Assembly (NCBI RefSeq): GCF_037392515.1
Contig: NC_090288.1
Location: forward strand, 3,589,501 to 3,653,500
Direction: 5' to 3'
Length of the DNA: 64,000 nucleotides
From: Haliotis asinina
Lineage: Eukaryota > Mollusca > Gastropoda > Lepetellida > Haliotidae
Position numbers and translations under genes: made by a program. Below, in pieces: positions 21,337 through 33,900 of the stretch. Within the stretch, counting starts at the first letter, position 1; each line of letters begins with the position of its first letter. The notes below the pieces were generated by a model. The model worked only from the letters and a program-made list of their open reading frames with translations. It was not told the DNA's origin and ran no database searches.

Positions 21337-21447
21337 AGTATGCTGCTTATAAACTGGCCTACAGTTTGGTCTGGGGACACTTTCTATTGCAATGTCGTAA
21401 CCATGGTAATAAGAGCCTCTATAGGTATTAATCTTCCACGAACATTA
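21337..21447. repeat. 110-bp dispersed duplicate, copy 2
   Basis: Partner of 17577-17687, same orientation, 3.8 kb apart. Confidence 0.85.
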
Positions 21448-21549
21448 CATCAAGTCAATGGTCCTGTTCGCCCTGCCAATGTTGTACTCATATAAGTTTT
21501 GTTTTGTAACACCACACTCGATAATAACCCAGCTTAACAATGGCAGTCT

Positions 21550-21720
21550 GTAAGTGAGTGAGTGAGTGAGCAATGTTTTATGTCGCTTTTAGCAATATTT
21601 CAACATCACAGTAGGGGGACACCAGAAATGGCTTCACACCTTGTACCCATGAGGGGAAAATAACCCTGGTCTTAAGCACGACAAGCAAACACTTTAACCT
21701 CATGCCTACACCCCACTGCC
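21550..21720 (-). mobile_element. SINE-A copy
   Basis: (GTGA)n tail, CGCTTTTAGCAATATTTC, GGGGGACACCAGAAATGG, degenerate box B region and CCCCACTGCCC head. Confidence 0.8.
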
Positions 21721-22001
21721 CTTATTATATCATGTACAAGACTCATGGCCCTAAACTACCAGGTTGTGTTCAAATGAGTAAGTGGCTGGGATGTTCAAAT
21801 GAAGCTATGAAGTGACAATCTACATATCACACATTGTCAGTGGCAGCAGGACTAGCTTTATCATGAAAACACGTCAGCAATCTGATCTGAAGAAGGTATT
21901 TATGGTCATTCTTGATAACCTTGTACAGACACAGAGCATTTGTTAAGCTGTAGTTGAGGTCTACATATGTGGACCGTTGTTTGCACTACTGTAAATCCTG
22001 A

Positions 22002-22133
22002 GTTAGAATGGTTTCAGGATGCTTTTAGAAATATTCCAGAACTATCTCAGAAGGGGGACAATGTATCCATGTGCGGAATTAAACCTGAACCATTGGTGTG
22101 ACAAGTAGAAGATTCAACCACTAGCCTATCCAC
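22002..22133 (-). mobile_element. SINE-A copy with 13-bp target duplication
   Basis: Diverged body (TTTTAGAAATATTCCAG, GGAATTAAACCTGAAC, CCACTAGCCTATCCA) between perfect direct repeats CTGTAAATCCTGA at 21989-22001 and 22134-22146. An old body with an intact duplication. Confidence 0.88.
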
Positions 22134-23724
22134 CTGTAAATCCTGAAATCAATGAGTCATCTATTTCATAACCCAACTTTGGCTTATTAATATTGTTACC
22201 ATTTCTGCGGATAAAGAATACTAACATTTACTTCACAAGAAAAAACTTTCTCCACTTGACATATTATCCAGCAATAATGAAATTAACAGCAGAGATTCCA
22301 AATATCATTCTAATGAGATAAGACAGACTAACTAGAATGCTAGCAAGACATGAAATGATACTCAGTTCTGATTGGCTGAAAGCTCATCAAACCCTACTTA
22401 AATAGCACTTTAAGGACTGCTAATTAAAGTGACCGCCTCACCACGTATGAATAAAATGAACTCATGGACCCTTTTGTTTGTAAATGTCTTTGAGGAAATC
22501 AGTTCCATCACACCATCTGTGACCGTACCAGACACTGAGTAGCATGTTACTATCCTGGTCAGCAACACTAGTGGATGGATTGAATTGGACGGTTGTTAAT
22601 ACAAAACACGGTACCTCAACACTTGTAATAAATATCTGAATTTTGTAAGAATAGACACGGCAAGACACCAGTCACAGTTTGTAACATAAATGGGCGGTAT
22701 GAAAGTGGAAAATGCAAAAAATGCTTTCACAAAAATTGAAAATATTGAAATGTTAGGTTAAACATAATAAAGGCACATCCTAGAGCTGCAAGTGGTGTTA
22801 TTATAAAGATACCAATTCAACAGCGCTGTTGTACATCGGGCTGTTACCATTCACTTGTGAATTCGGTGAATATCAAACACTAGCCCTTAAAAAATCAAAT
22901 TCATTACCTGACATCACTAGAACAGACTTTGTAGGGGAGTATTTTCACCTGAAATTTGTCTGTTATTGATTAAAGTGAGATATCTAAAATGGAACATATT
23001 CATGTCAGGCAATATGCACTGGCCAATGTCATGACACATTAACACTTCAATATGGTCAGAACATTTCAAAGAATTGCTTCACTGAATATAACAATGCATG
23101 TACATCAATTGCTGACTTGTTATTGTATTTCATCACCCATATTCTCCTCAGAGTGAATTCACCGTAACCATGGTATCATAGATGCAGGAGACAGTATAGT
23201 CTACTACCTGGACGGAGTGACAGAACCACTTCTAGTGTAAATAATTTCATAATCTTTACATCTTTGGAAAATTATATTAATGATCTACTAAAAAAAGCGC
23301 TTTTGTTATTAAGTAGAGCCAAGACACACCATACATACAGCCAACTGTTTCTAGAAACTGACAAAGATTGAATGACTTCTGTGTGAACACATCCCTGAAT
23401 CAGCTTACAAAAGCACTCTTGGCACAACTGCAAGTCTATGTATAAGTATGGGAGTCATAGTGTTACAGTCACTACAAACTCTTATCCATGAGTTGCACCA
23501 TGATACTGATGATCTACTCACCAATGTTCGCTGTTGTGACCACTGTTTAGCAAATCAAAAAAATACATACACAAAGAGAGCCCAATATTTCTGGGTACTG
23601 GACGGACAGACATGATCTTTGAAACTATGCAAATAAGGTTCTGTTGAGATTGGGTACTGTACAGATGGTGAATGGTAAAAATACATCTTGCATCTCATTG
23701 TGTCATTAAATACCACTAAATAAA

Positions 23725-23870
23725 GGTGAGTATATGGTTTTACATTGCTTTTCAAAAGTAATCAATATTACGGTGGGCAAAACCAGATACTTCAAACACT
23801 GTACTAATGTGAGGATAAAGCTGGATCTTCAGTGTAATGAGCAGTTGCTTCATCGACCAACAACCATCCC
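23725..23870 (-). mobile_element. SINE-A remnant
   Basis: GGTGAGTATATGGTTTTACA, CACTGTACTAATGTGAGGAT and TCTTCAGTGTAATGAGCAG, strongly diverged. Confidence 0.5.
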
Positions 23871-24486
23871 CTTCCATGATGAACAAGGAAACTTCTCACA
23901 TGACATGGCAAAATAATGATCATCTCCATATATCCTGTGTACTGATCTCTATTCTGTAACAATGTGCCACTCAAAAGTAGGGGATATTCCATCTTGTGAG
24001 CATATCACCAGCCAATGCAAATGCGTATGAGAAAAGGAATGAAATAAATTGTTACATTTTCCCTTAATATCTCTCTTCATCATCTGTTTCATACTTGTCT
24101 TCATCATTTGCATTTTATCAATCCTGTAAATCCAATATTCCCTCATTTTTTGTATATACACCCTGGTCCTATTCACTGTCAAGGCTTCATTTGGATTCAT
24201 GATCAAAGGACAGACACATCTTGTAGCTGACATTCAAGTCTGTCTTTGCATCCAATGCAAGAACCCCACCGAGTCACATCAGTGTGTACACAGTGAGTAC
24301 ACGTAAATTAGATAAAAATTTTCACATACACTATGAATGCTGAAAAGCTTAGGGTTACATTTTTCACATTCATTACCATAAAGAACATAAAAAATTCTAA
24401 TAAAATATCAACATACCTTATCACAACCTTCAAGTTAAAGTTCAAGATGGAAGGATCACCATATTCAAATATTCTCAAAGGCCCAT

Positions 24487-24492
24487 TTTATT
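24487..24492 (-). promoter_or_regulatory. NEK4: Candidate NEK4 polyadenylation signal
   Basis: AATAAA on the minus strand, about 490 nt downstream of the NEK4 stop codon; the first canonical hexamer I see beyond the stop. Confidence 0.45.
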
Positions 24493-24982
24493 ATGAACAC
24501 TGCCTTTACCACTATTGTTAAAAATTAAAACATGAAGTTCACATATGTTCAACAGTATCACATGGATGTTGCATAATTATGACATTCTTGGGCATTGTAT
24601 GTATCTATAGCACAGAACATCACAAGCTGATTAACATCAGACATACTTGATATACATGTCATAACATGTTGATATGTTTAAAACTGCCCTTGTTTGTGGA
24701 CATAAACAGTGTCCCAGCTGTCATGACTGATCTTGTGAATAGTGAACTGTATAAAGTTGTCAGAAAACAGGTGCACATCCTAATAATTCCTCATTGCTCC
24801 GCCTGTGCAATACTGTCAGTCAATGAGCACACTGTTGACCTGATGGTTCTGTTCTCTGTTGATGACCTGGGGTCTCAATCCCCCAGGTCCAACCTATGGA
24901 TGATGGTTTGTCGAACATTTTGGATCATTCTATGTAGAACATTTGTGGGTATCATTCTGTAGAATATTTCTGCTAGTTGGTG

Positions 24983-27900
24983 CTATGAGAAGAGGGACTC
25001 CTCACAGAACTTCAGCTGCCAGATCTTGCCAGCATACAGGTCAAATTTCTCCTTCCCCAACAACTCCACAAGGCGGGGCTGAAACAAGGACAAGTAACTC
25101 AAATATGAACATATTTGTAATTTTAGATTTATTTACTACATGTCCAGTCTCCTTCAGATATGATCAAGTTATTTAATGCAACATTGTACAAATTGAACAT
25201 GTTCAATTTGATATGGCAGACAACCAGACATTTTTGTTTTTGTTTTGTTTGCCCCACTCAGCTACATTTAAGCTATGTGGTGGTGTGTAAATAATTAAGT
25301 CTGGATCAGACCATCCTGTGATGAACAGCATGAGCATCAATCTACACAGTTGCAACACAATGCTATGTGTCAACCAAGTCAGCGACCCTGGTAGTTGCCC
25401 TCTTACAACAAACATGTTAATGAAGACCACTGTGCATAGTTCATGATAGGACACTGTATATAGGGAACTGAGACATAAATCAACATGGCACTTACCTCTA
25501 CTTCATCATCTTCAATACGCTCCAGTATCTTGTATGCTTTCTTCAGCATGTCATAGCCAACGCCGGTAACACAATCCCTGGAATAAACACCTCTCTGTAT
25601 ACAAACAAATATCAAATCTGCATATTTCTGTGTACTATCTGTGGCAAATTTTAATAATAATTCCAAATATGTCACTCAGTCTTGATACAACAGAGTACAA
25701 GAGGTACAGTAGCTCATCTGTATTCAGTGTTTAGGAGTGAGTGGGTTTAGTTTTACAACACTTTCTGCAAAATATTACGGCAATATCATGGCAGGGGGCA
25801 CCAGAAATGGGATTCACACACTGTATCTATGTCAGAAATCGAACCCGGGTCCTCGGCGTGACCAGTGACCACTTTGACAACAAGGCTACCCCATTGGGTA
25901 CAATGTGTAGAGACCATTTCTGGTGTCGCCTACCATGATCATGTAGAATCATACTCACTTTTGTTATTACTGAACCACTCATTATCCGTTCTCTTGGGAA
26001 ACCCTCGAACAATCTGACCATGAATGTGATTCCCACAAGATGTAGATTGAAAATGGAAGTAAAATGGATCATTTAAAAATCCCAGGACTTACTTTTGTAA
26101 AAGACGTATTCTTTCCATCAATCTGTTTGTACTTGTGAGTGTTTCAACGCCTGTAAATATAACAGACCAAGAAGATCAACTCAAAAGTTGCTACATGACA
26201 GAAATATGTGACAAATAAAGGTCAGCATCTAAATATTGCAAATCATGAAATTAATGTGAAAAATGTGAGTTTTAATAAAGAGAGAAATGTGTATTTGGAG
26301 TCTTCTGGACATACATGTATGACAGTTTGTCACAGCTAGTTTACTATTAGTGGGTGAAAAAAATAACATAAACATCAAAGCTCACAATGAAAAATATTTG
26401 ACTGCCTTAGTTCCTGATTATGAAGACTATCACATGTTCACATCAGGGATATGATACAAGGTGATGATACGATAAGTATCAGGATACGCTGGACATGATA
26501 CAACACATCAAGGTGTTCATGATACCAATATTTCAATAGCTGGTTCAAAAGAAATGGCATTGCATGCTCTTCACGGATTTTCTATGCAGTCAACTTTTCA
26601 CGATGTTTCACAAATTAAAGAATGAGGAGCATCATTAGGTGTAAGTATTTCAAAATGTGTATCATCTTGTATCGATATAGTTGTGTTTATCATGTCATAG
26701 CCTGAAAAGTCAGTTCACCCAGAATTGTTTAACCCCAACTATAAAGACTGTAACCATGACAACTCACTAGGCATCGATGATGATTTGTGCACAGGTTCTG
26801 GCTGCACAGGTTCCGGTTCAGGGTGGTCATTGCCGTTGACTTTGCTGGGGGAGGGGATGTCGCTGCTGTCGTCATCAGACTTGTCCTCTTGCTTGTTCAT
26901 CTTAAGCGTGGTGTCCAGGAGGGAGATGAAGTTAGACATCTCCTTCTTTTCCCTGCAACACCGACAAAGTGATCAGTGAAGTGAAGAGCTGGTGTACAGT
27001 CAGGCCGCGTTAATCCAGACACTTCTGTTTTCAACAAAAGTAGTGAAACGTACGGACTACTGAAACTTCCCTTTGACATGGCAATACAAAAACATACGAA
27101 CAAATGCTTGACGAGATATTTCTTGTAGTGGGTCTTAAATGTTCTTATGATGCCAGCATCCATTGGCTGAATGTGCGATGTGGTATTTAGGGGCAAGAAA
27201 TGAACTTTCACGTTGGTCAGTTTGACAGTGGCACACTTGTGACTGGCAGCACTGTCACAAAGTTAGATCACGTGTCGACCACATGATCGCATCTGTCCGT
27301 CAAATGATCGTAGCCAAACACAAAACATATCTGATGTCATCCATGTCTACTTGTTAAACCGATATCAGACATATATACATTTCTGGATTAATGTCTCTTC
27401 CAAAACATTTGGGACGTCACAAATTTGCGATGGCAAACGGCATGATTTTGACCGATCCAGTGCCAGCCATCTTCTTGGTTGCCAGGGCGTGATTTGGTCC
27501 GAGTTTATAAAACAACCTGCTCTACGCCATTATGACTGACAAGTGTCACGTGCAGGTGATCTCATTTTGACACGATCAGTGTTTCATACAGCAAGTAAGC
27601 ATGACAGGCATTACTCAAACTAACCAAAAGTGAGACCTAGTAATTGATCAAAATCACAAACAATTACCACTGAATGGGGCTCACGGTGTGAGGGGATTAT
27701 CCAAACCTTTTTGATGTACCTCGGAATTAATGAAGCAAAACTGTGTAATTAGCTAATCTGTTACCGCTAATCAAAGTCCGGATACGGAGAGTGAAGCACC
27801 GGATTAATGAATCAACAGGTAATGAGTCTACATAGTAAACAAGATTGCTTACAGCTAGTTATTGTTCGGATATCGCGGGAATCGGAATGTCGGGGTCTGG

Positions 27901-30900
27901 ACTAATGCAGCCTGACTGTATGTTGAAACAACATAGTACAATGTTAAATTGACAGTTGTTAGGACAAGATTTAATGTGAAAGTAAGTCCAAAATATTTAC
28001 AACAAAAAAATTCTCAAATTTTCAATACTTGCCCACCGGGGCACTTATGTACTTTAAATATATACTGAGAGGAACAAATAAAACATTACAGGAAAATTCA
28101 AGTATTCCTTCAATATTTTCCAGTTTTTATCACCAGCTTTGAACAGTGCTGTGGTGATCAGTCTAAGTAAACTTATCCTCAGTACTTTTCGTTATACTCC
28201 ACTACTGAGTCTAACCTTATGGGAGATCGTGTCACAGTGTACGTGTCACGGTGTACGTACAACCATGACAACGGAGAGTAAACAGTCGCTCAAAATAGTG
28301 TTTTTGGCAATATTCAAGGATGTTATCTTGCGGAATTATTAGCTAATTGTAACCTTGTCATCAGAAACCCCAAAGCGCATACACTTTGCGGATTTTTGTT
28401 TGTGGAGAGATCTGTGTCAGTGACCTGAATATTTTGAAAGTCCTTCCGATCCCTAAATAGTAGCCATTGTCTGATTGGTTATATCTATTTAACCATCTTG
28501 CTTTTGGTTGGATGGTTATTGGTGACTCAAAGGTTACCTAACATGACCTTCTACTAGGTTTTGTTAGACTCAGTGGTGGAGTGTAACGAAATACACTGAG
28601 ACTAAGTTTACTTAGACTGCTGTGGTGAGAATGTTATTACTGGAGAATATTAAAGGAATGCTGTGAATTTTCCTGCGATCCTCTATATGTTTCTCAGTAT
28701 ATATTGATGAATCAACAACTTTGTCAAATTCACAACAAAAACGAACAAAAGGCCTGAAATACATACTTCAAACATCTACCACATATCTAGGACAATAGTC
28801 TGATAAGTCCTTCAAAACTTACATGCACCTGATTCTATGGATGCTTCACCTCCAGTAATACTTCTACTACTAGCAACACACTCCTGATATGCAAAACCTC
28901 CTTTCAATCACAAAAAAAACCATCAAGTGTTCAGACTTGTAGATGTTACTGAGAACTTGATACCCATGAAGACCTGGGTTAGAACTGGTCAGCAACCCAT
29001 GCTTGTCATTTGAGACAACTAATGGGATCACGTGGTCAGACTCTCTGACTTGCTAGTCAGATTGTATCCCAATTACGCAGATCAATTCTTAAAATGTTGG
29101 TCACAAGGTTGTCTGGTCCAGGCACAATTATTTATAGACTGTCGTCATATAGCTGGCATATTGCTGAATGCTGAGTGCGGCAATAAAAAATGAACAAAAA
29201 CAAACAACTGAAAACTTGATGATGACAGATTTCCTTTGTCACACACACCAAAACAGGAGGTTTCAAATGTTGAAAGTTTCTGGCAATAAATGATTCCATA
29301 ACCACCATAAACTGAGATCAATAAACATAAAGTCTAATCAAAACAGATGAAGGGGATCCCTGCTAATACTACTGGTGCAAGAGCCCTATACCACAAGAGC
29401 CCTATACCACAAGCTACTATGGCTGTGCAACTGTCCTAAATACATATTGAATATGGGAGTTGGTCTTGTCACTTCTCATTTGTGCAGTGGGTAGAAGGTG
29501 TCATTCAAAATACTGATTACCAAAAGCATTCACCCAGCATTGTTGTAAGCACCTCTACACATGAAGCCTTAGCAGTTCACACATATAGCATGCTTGAATT
29601 CCTCTTGGGGTTAATAAAGGCATCCTTCACCATTCATTATTGTTAATGATAAACATTATTCAAACTAAGCCTACAAATCTGCATATTACAAAAGAGAATA
29701 GAAACAGAAGGTAGTGTTTATCACTGATTTTCAAAAACAAAGTCCTTCACTGACACTTTAATACACTTTTTCCCCTTAAATATTCCATCACTACCTTTTC
29801 CCCTCCATACTTAATATTTTGTGAAAACAAAAAAACACCATTTATTTAAATTTGGACTTTGTATTTTGTCATTTTTTATCAGTCATAAAACAATTAAGGC
29901 AAGTAAAGTAATGTTTCACATTCTTGAACTATACTAGTTACTCCATAAAAAAGACCATCAAAAAAAAAAAAAAGGACGAAATCTAAAATAAATGCAGGAA
30001 TCTATTTACCAGTGTTCCTAATTTTCATTCTTTACTAATCAGTTTTTAACTGTAAGGTTTTTTTGTCTAGACTTAATTGTGAGTGAGTATTATTTTATGA
30101 GAGAGAGACAGAGGAAGAGGGGGAAAGTGAGAGAGGGAGGGAGGGAGAAGCTATTTCTAGCTCAAATAGAACAATCGTTAATCTGCCACATCAACAAAGC
30201 CTTTTGAGTGCACAGTACAACATGCTTCCATACATGCAGCCCTTTCCTTGAGAGCAGTTGTGGTAAAGTACCTATGGTTGACGACGTCAGTGTCACATGT
30301 CACACCACTGTCAGTGAGCAATGAGTGAATATGCCACCTGTGGGCAACAAAATCACATACAAAATACAGAAAAACAACTGAGATCTTATAATTTCAAGAA
30401 GGAACATGCAAAAAGTAGTTCAAGAACAATACAAGAAGAAAGATTTAATAAAGATAATATATGCACAGGAACCAAACTTGAATCGAACAAGACACACATA
30501 TACCAATGAAAAGGAAGTCGAGCACAGTTGTCTCATATTTCTACCGTTAAAATGTCATGCCACGATATGTGAGTATGTGTTAAACAATGTTAATTAACGG
30601 GCAATTGGTTTTCTCATAACCAGGAGTAGGAGAGCAAAATGTCATCATAACATACTTTTATTCAAAGATATAGGCCTTCATTGATCTTTGTCCGGTGGGT
30701 GGGTGGGTGAGTGAGTGAGTGAGTGGGTGGGTGGGTGGGTGAGTGAGTGAGTGAGTGAGTGAGTGAGTGGGTGGGTGGGTGGGTGAGTGAGTGAGTGAGT
30801 GAGTGAGTGAGTGAGTGAGTGAGTGAGTGAGTCTAATCCAGTAATATCACCACAGGGAACACCAGAAACGTTCTTCACACAAATGCTTCAATGACTAGGC

Positions 30901-33900
30901 TGCCCCACTGTCCCTTTACCTAGATAACATGTTACAGATAACATGGCTAACCCCCTGAGGCACACTGTATGGACTACATACAGATTGGTCAATGTCAAGG
31001 TTAGACAGGTGTGGCACAAATGGCAGGGTGTAACACATCCACAAGATAGTGGAGCTCTCTTCGATGGTCTTCTAGCAGATAAAAGTAATGCAGAAGCTGC
31101 TCAAAATGCTTTGCCAACTTTAACTGAAATGAATGAAGTGTATATGTCATTTGGATAATATTACTGTTGATGAAGCAGGCAGAGATCTGAACCAAAAGGG
31201 CATCAAGGTTGACAGTAAATCCCTGCACCCTAAAACTCCCCGGCTGACTGAGACAACAGTACTATATACGCAATTCTGATACCCATACCTTCGCTTCTCC
31301 TTCTCCTTGGTTTCGCTTTCTATGGACTGGGTCAACTCTTCCGAGGAGCTGCTGGACTCTGCATCAATAGATGGCTGTCGAGGTGGCTTCTTTGGGAGAG
31401 GCCTCGACCTCACTGGGACCTCCTGAAAACATGAAAGCTTGGTGAGGCATCAGACAGCCTAGTCTTATAAACCACAGGTTTTAAAGCTGGCTACTGGTAT
31501 ATAAAGATTGGAGTACTTCCTGTTAGAGGTCACTTCAGAATGATCTTTCATCAAGCCAATCAGACTATTGCTCACAAGAACGTGGAAGTGATACTCAAAA
31601 TGCATATTTCAAAATTATGCAATAAAAACACCAGAAAATCTCTTGTTTGCCTATACCTTGCTCTTCTCTGACTTAGTAAGTCTGTCAGATGACCTTCTCT
31701 CAACTAGTCGGATCCTTGCTGACTTTGGTTGCTCTAGAGCTGAAACATAACACGTTATTCTATGTAATTGCCATAAGATATCATTGCTTGCTTGGTCGGT
31801 TGCTTTCTTTGTTTTGTAGAACAATGCTCTCTATTCCAGGTATAAGGAAGGTGTCTGTAAGTAATCCAGTGTGGACAAGACAAACAGTCACCAGCATCAT
31901 GAGCGTCAGATATTGGGAGCATATTCATCACCATGATAGTGCATTGAGTTTAGTGAAAAAGTGAGTGATTTTTATTTTTCAAGCTCCACTGAGCAATACT
32001 GTAGCTATATGGCAGCAATCTGTAAATAATCAAGTCTGATCCAGACAATCCCGTGATCAACAGCATGAGCACTGATCTGCAGAAATAGGAACCGAGGACG
32101 TGTCAACCAAGTCAGTGAGCCTTACCACTTGATCCCGTTAGTCGTCTCAGACAACAAGTATAACTGCCCTTTATGTCAAGCATGGGTTATTTTACCCCGG
32201 ACTTTCACACGTCACAGTTTCGTAATAAATAAGGTGGAAATAATATAATCTTTAGTTGCTTAAAGCTAAAATGCAGTAATATTACAGCCATATGATAATG
32301 GCCAGTAAACAAATGAGTCTTGATCAGATAATCCAGTGATCAATATTGTGAGTAGCTATGCATACCATATTTCATAGCAATATTCCAGCAATATCATAGA
32401 CGGGGACCAGAAATGGGCTTCACACATTATGCTCATGTGGGGAATCGAACCTGGCATGAGGAATCGCTTAAACCATTTGGTTACATCACTGCCCAATTAA
32501 AAGAGTAATCAGGAACATCTGTAAGAGAGTAGATGACTTACAAACAGCAGCAGGGTTCTTTTGCCTTCTTCTCTCACGTGCTGACAAGTTGGGTAAACTC
32601 TGAAATCAAAGTTATGCAATAAATACCTATTTTCTGCTAGGTGAACAGGGGCAATTGTTATCAAATTCATTTGTTCAAGGTGAGACCATATAGGACCTTC
32701 ATTGTGGGGCAGGATACAAGTCTTAGAAACCCTCAGGAGTTAAGCTACCAAACAGTCACCTTTCCATAGACTCTACATAACCAACATTGCCTAACTCAAC
32801 TGACCTGTGACTTGAGCTCTATGCACAAGACCACACACCATCAAATGAGCATGTATTGCTAAGGTGGATGTTTGCCAGTTTATCAGTGAGCGACTATAGT
32901 CTTACGCCACTTTTGGCAATATTGCAGCAGCATCACTGGGAGGGGACACCAGAAATGGGCTTCACACATTTTACCTGTGTGGGGAATCTAACCTGGGTCT
33001 TTGGCATCATGACCCAACACTTTCACCACTAAGCAACTGTACATCCCACCAGTGTATCAGACCCACAATTCATATGCAACAATTCATATGTAAAAAGCCA
33101 CTTAAGACTTCTTATAAGCACATACTATACAGCAACATTACATCTAAGACCTATTAAAATATTTTTGAACTGTAGCCTCAGTTTTTGTACAATATGATTC
33201 TGTATCATTGTGTAAATACAAACTGGCTTAAAAACCAACTGTACAAAACATGAATCAATGTATTAATTCATTATCAGTCATGTTAGATGTAATGACAAGT
33301 TAATGCTATTCCACCAAACCTAAAACACAATAACATACAAACAGGTTTAATGACAAGTTCACATATCCTGTAGATCCATGTACAGCTAAAACATTTCTAC
33401 AATCACCATTTTCTACATTAAGACAACAGTTAGCCTCTAACCCTGGGAGTTTCAAGTTCTCCTATATTGGCATTGTCCTCCTTGGAGCTTGATACACTGG
33501 AGGACTTGGAGGATGAGCTTGAGGACTTGTCCTCCTTCCGCCTCAAGTCCTCCCTCTTCTGGGGAAGTCCAGAGCTCTCCTCCACCTTTGGCACTGGAAG
33601 CGGCCGTGGCGTTATCTGTAGCACGATCACTATGATAAGGATATGGTTTATAACAAGACGCATTAAGAGGTTGAGCCTTTGAAATTCAGGCAAGTCAACA
33701 AAGTGTGCCATCTCAACTTCAAGTGTGTAAAATTTTGAGCCCTTGTATTCCAGTTTGCACAGTGAGTGAGTGAGTACGTTTTTACACCGCTTTTTAGCAA
33801 TATTCCAGAAATATCACAACGGGGGACACCAGAAAATGGGTTCCAGTTTGCAGAGGTAATGACAACAGCATAAAACAGCAACCCATTATACTGTGTCCTA

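Larger units (their letters stand above)
15101..24486. other. Long intergenic region between ARPC4 and NEK4
   Basis: No exon with a recognisable protein was found on either strand. The content is SINE pieces, one MITE, a palindromic element and a 110-bp duplication, listed separately. An open frame at 17255-17770 was considered and set aside because its end is SINE sequence and it has no recognisable domain. Confidence 0.6.

Noticed and set aside
26897..27211. 104-codon open frame that joins Tigger transposase sequence to NEK4 exon 14 sequence
   Set aside because: The join is across an intron boundary in the wrong frame for NEK4, so it is not a transposase-kinase fusion.
30694..30834. GTGG/GTGA repeat block considered as a CRISPR-like or telomeric array
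   Set aside because: It is the expanded tetranucleotide tail of a SINE; there are no spacers or telomere motif.
32435..32450. tRNA gene suspected from a perfect box B
   Set aside because: The head is a SINE-A tRNA-like region; no cloverleaf with acceptor stem can be completed and the flanking body is SINE.
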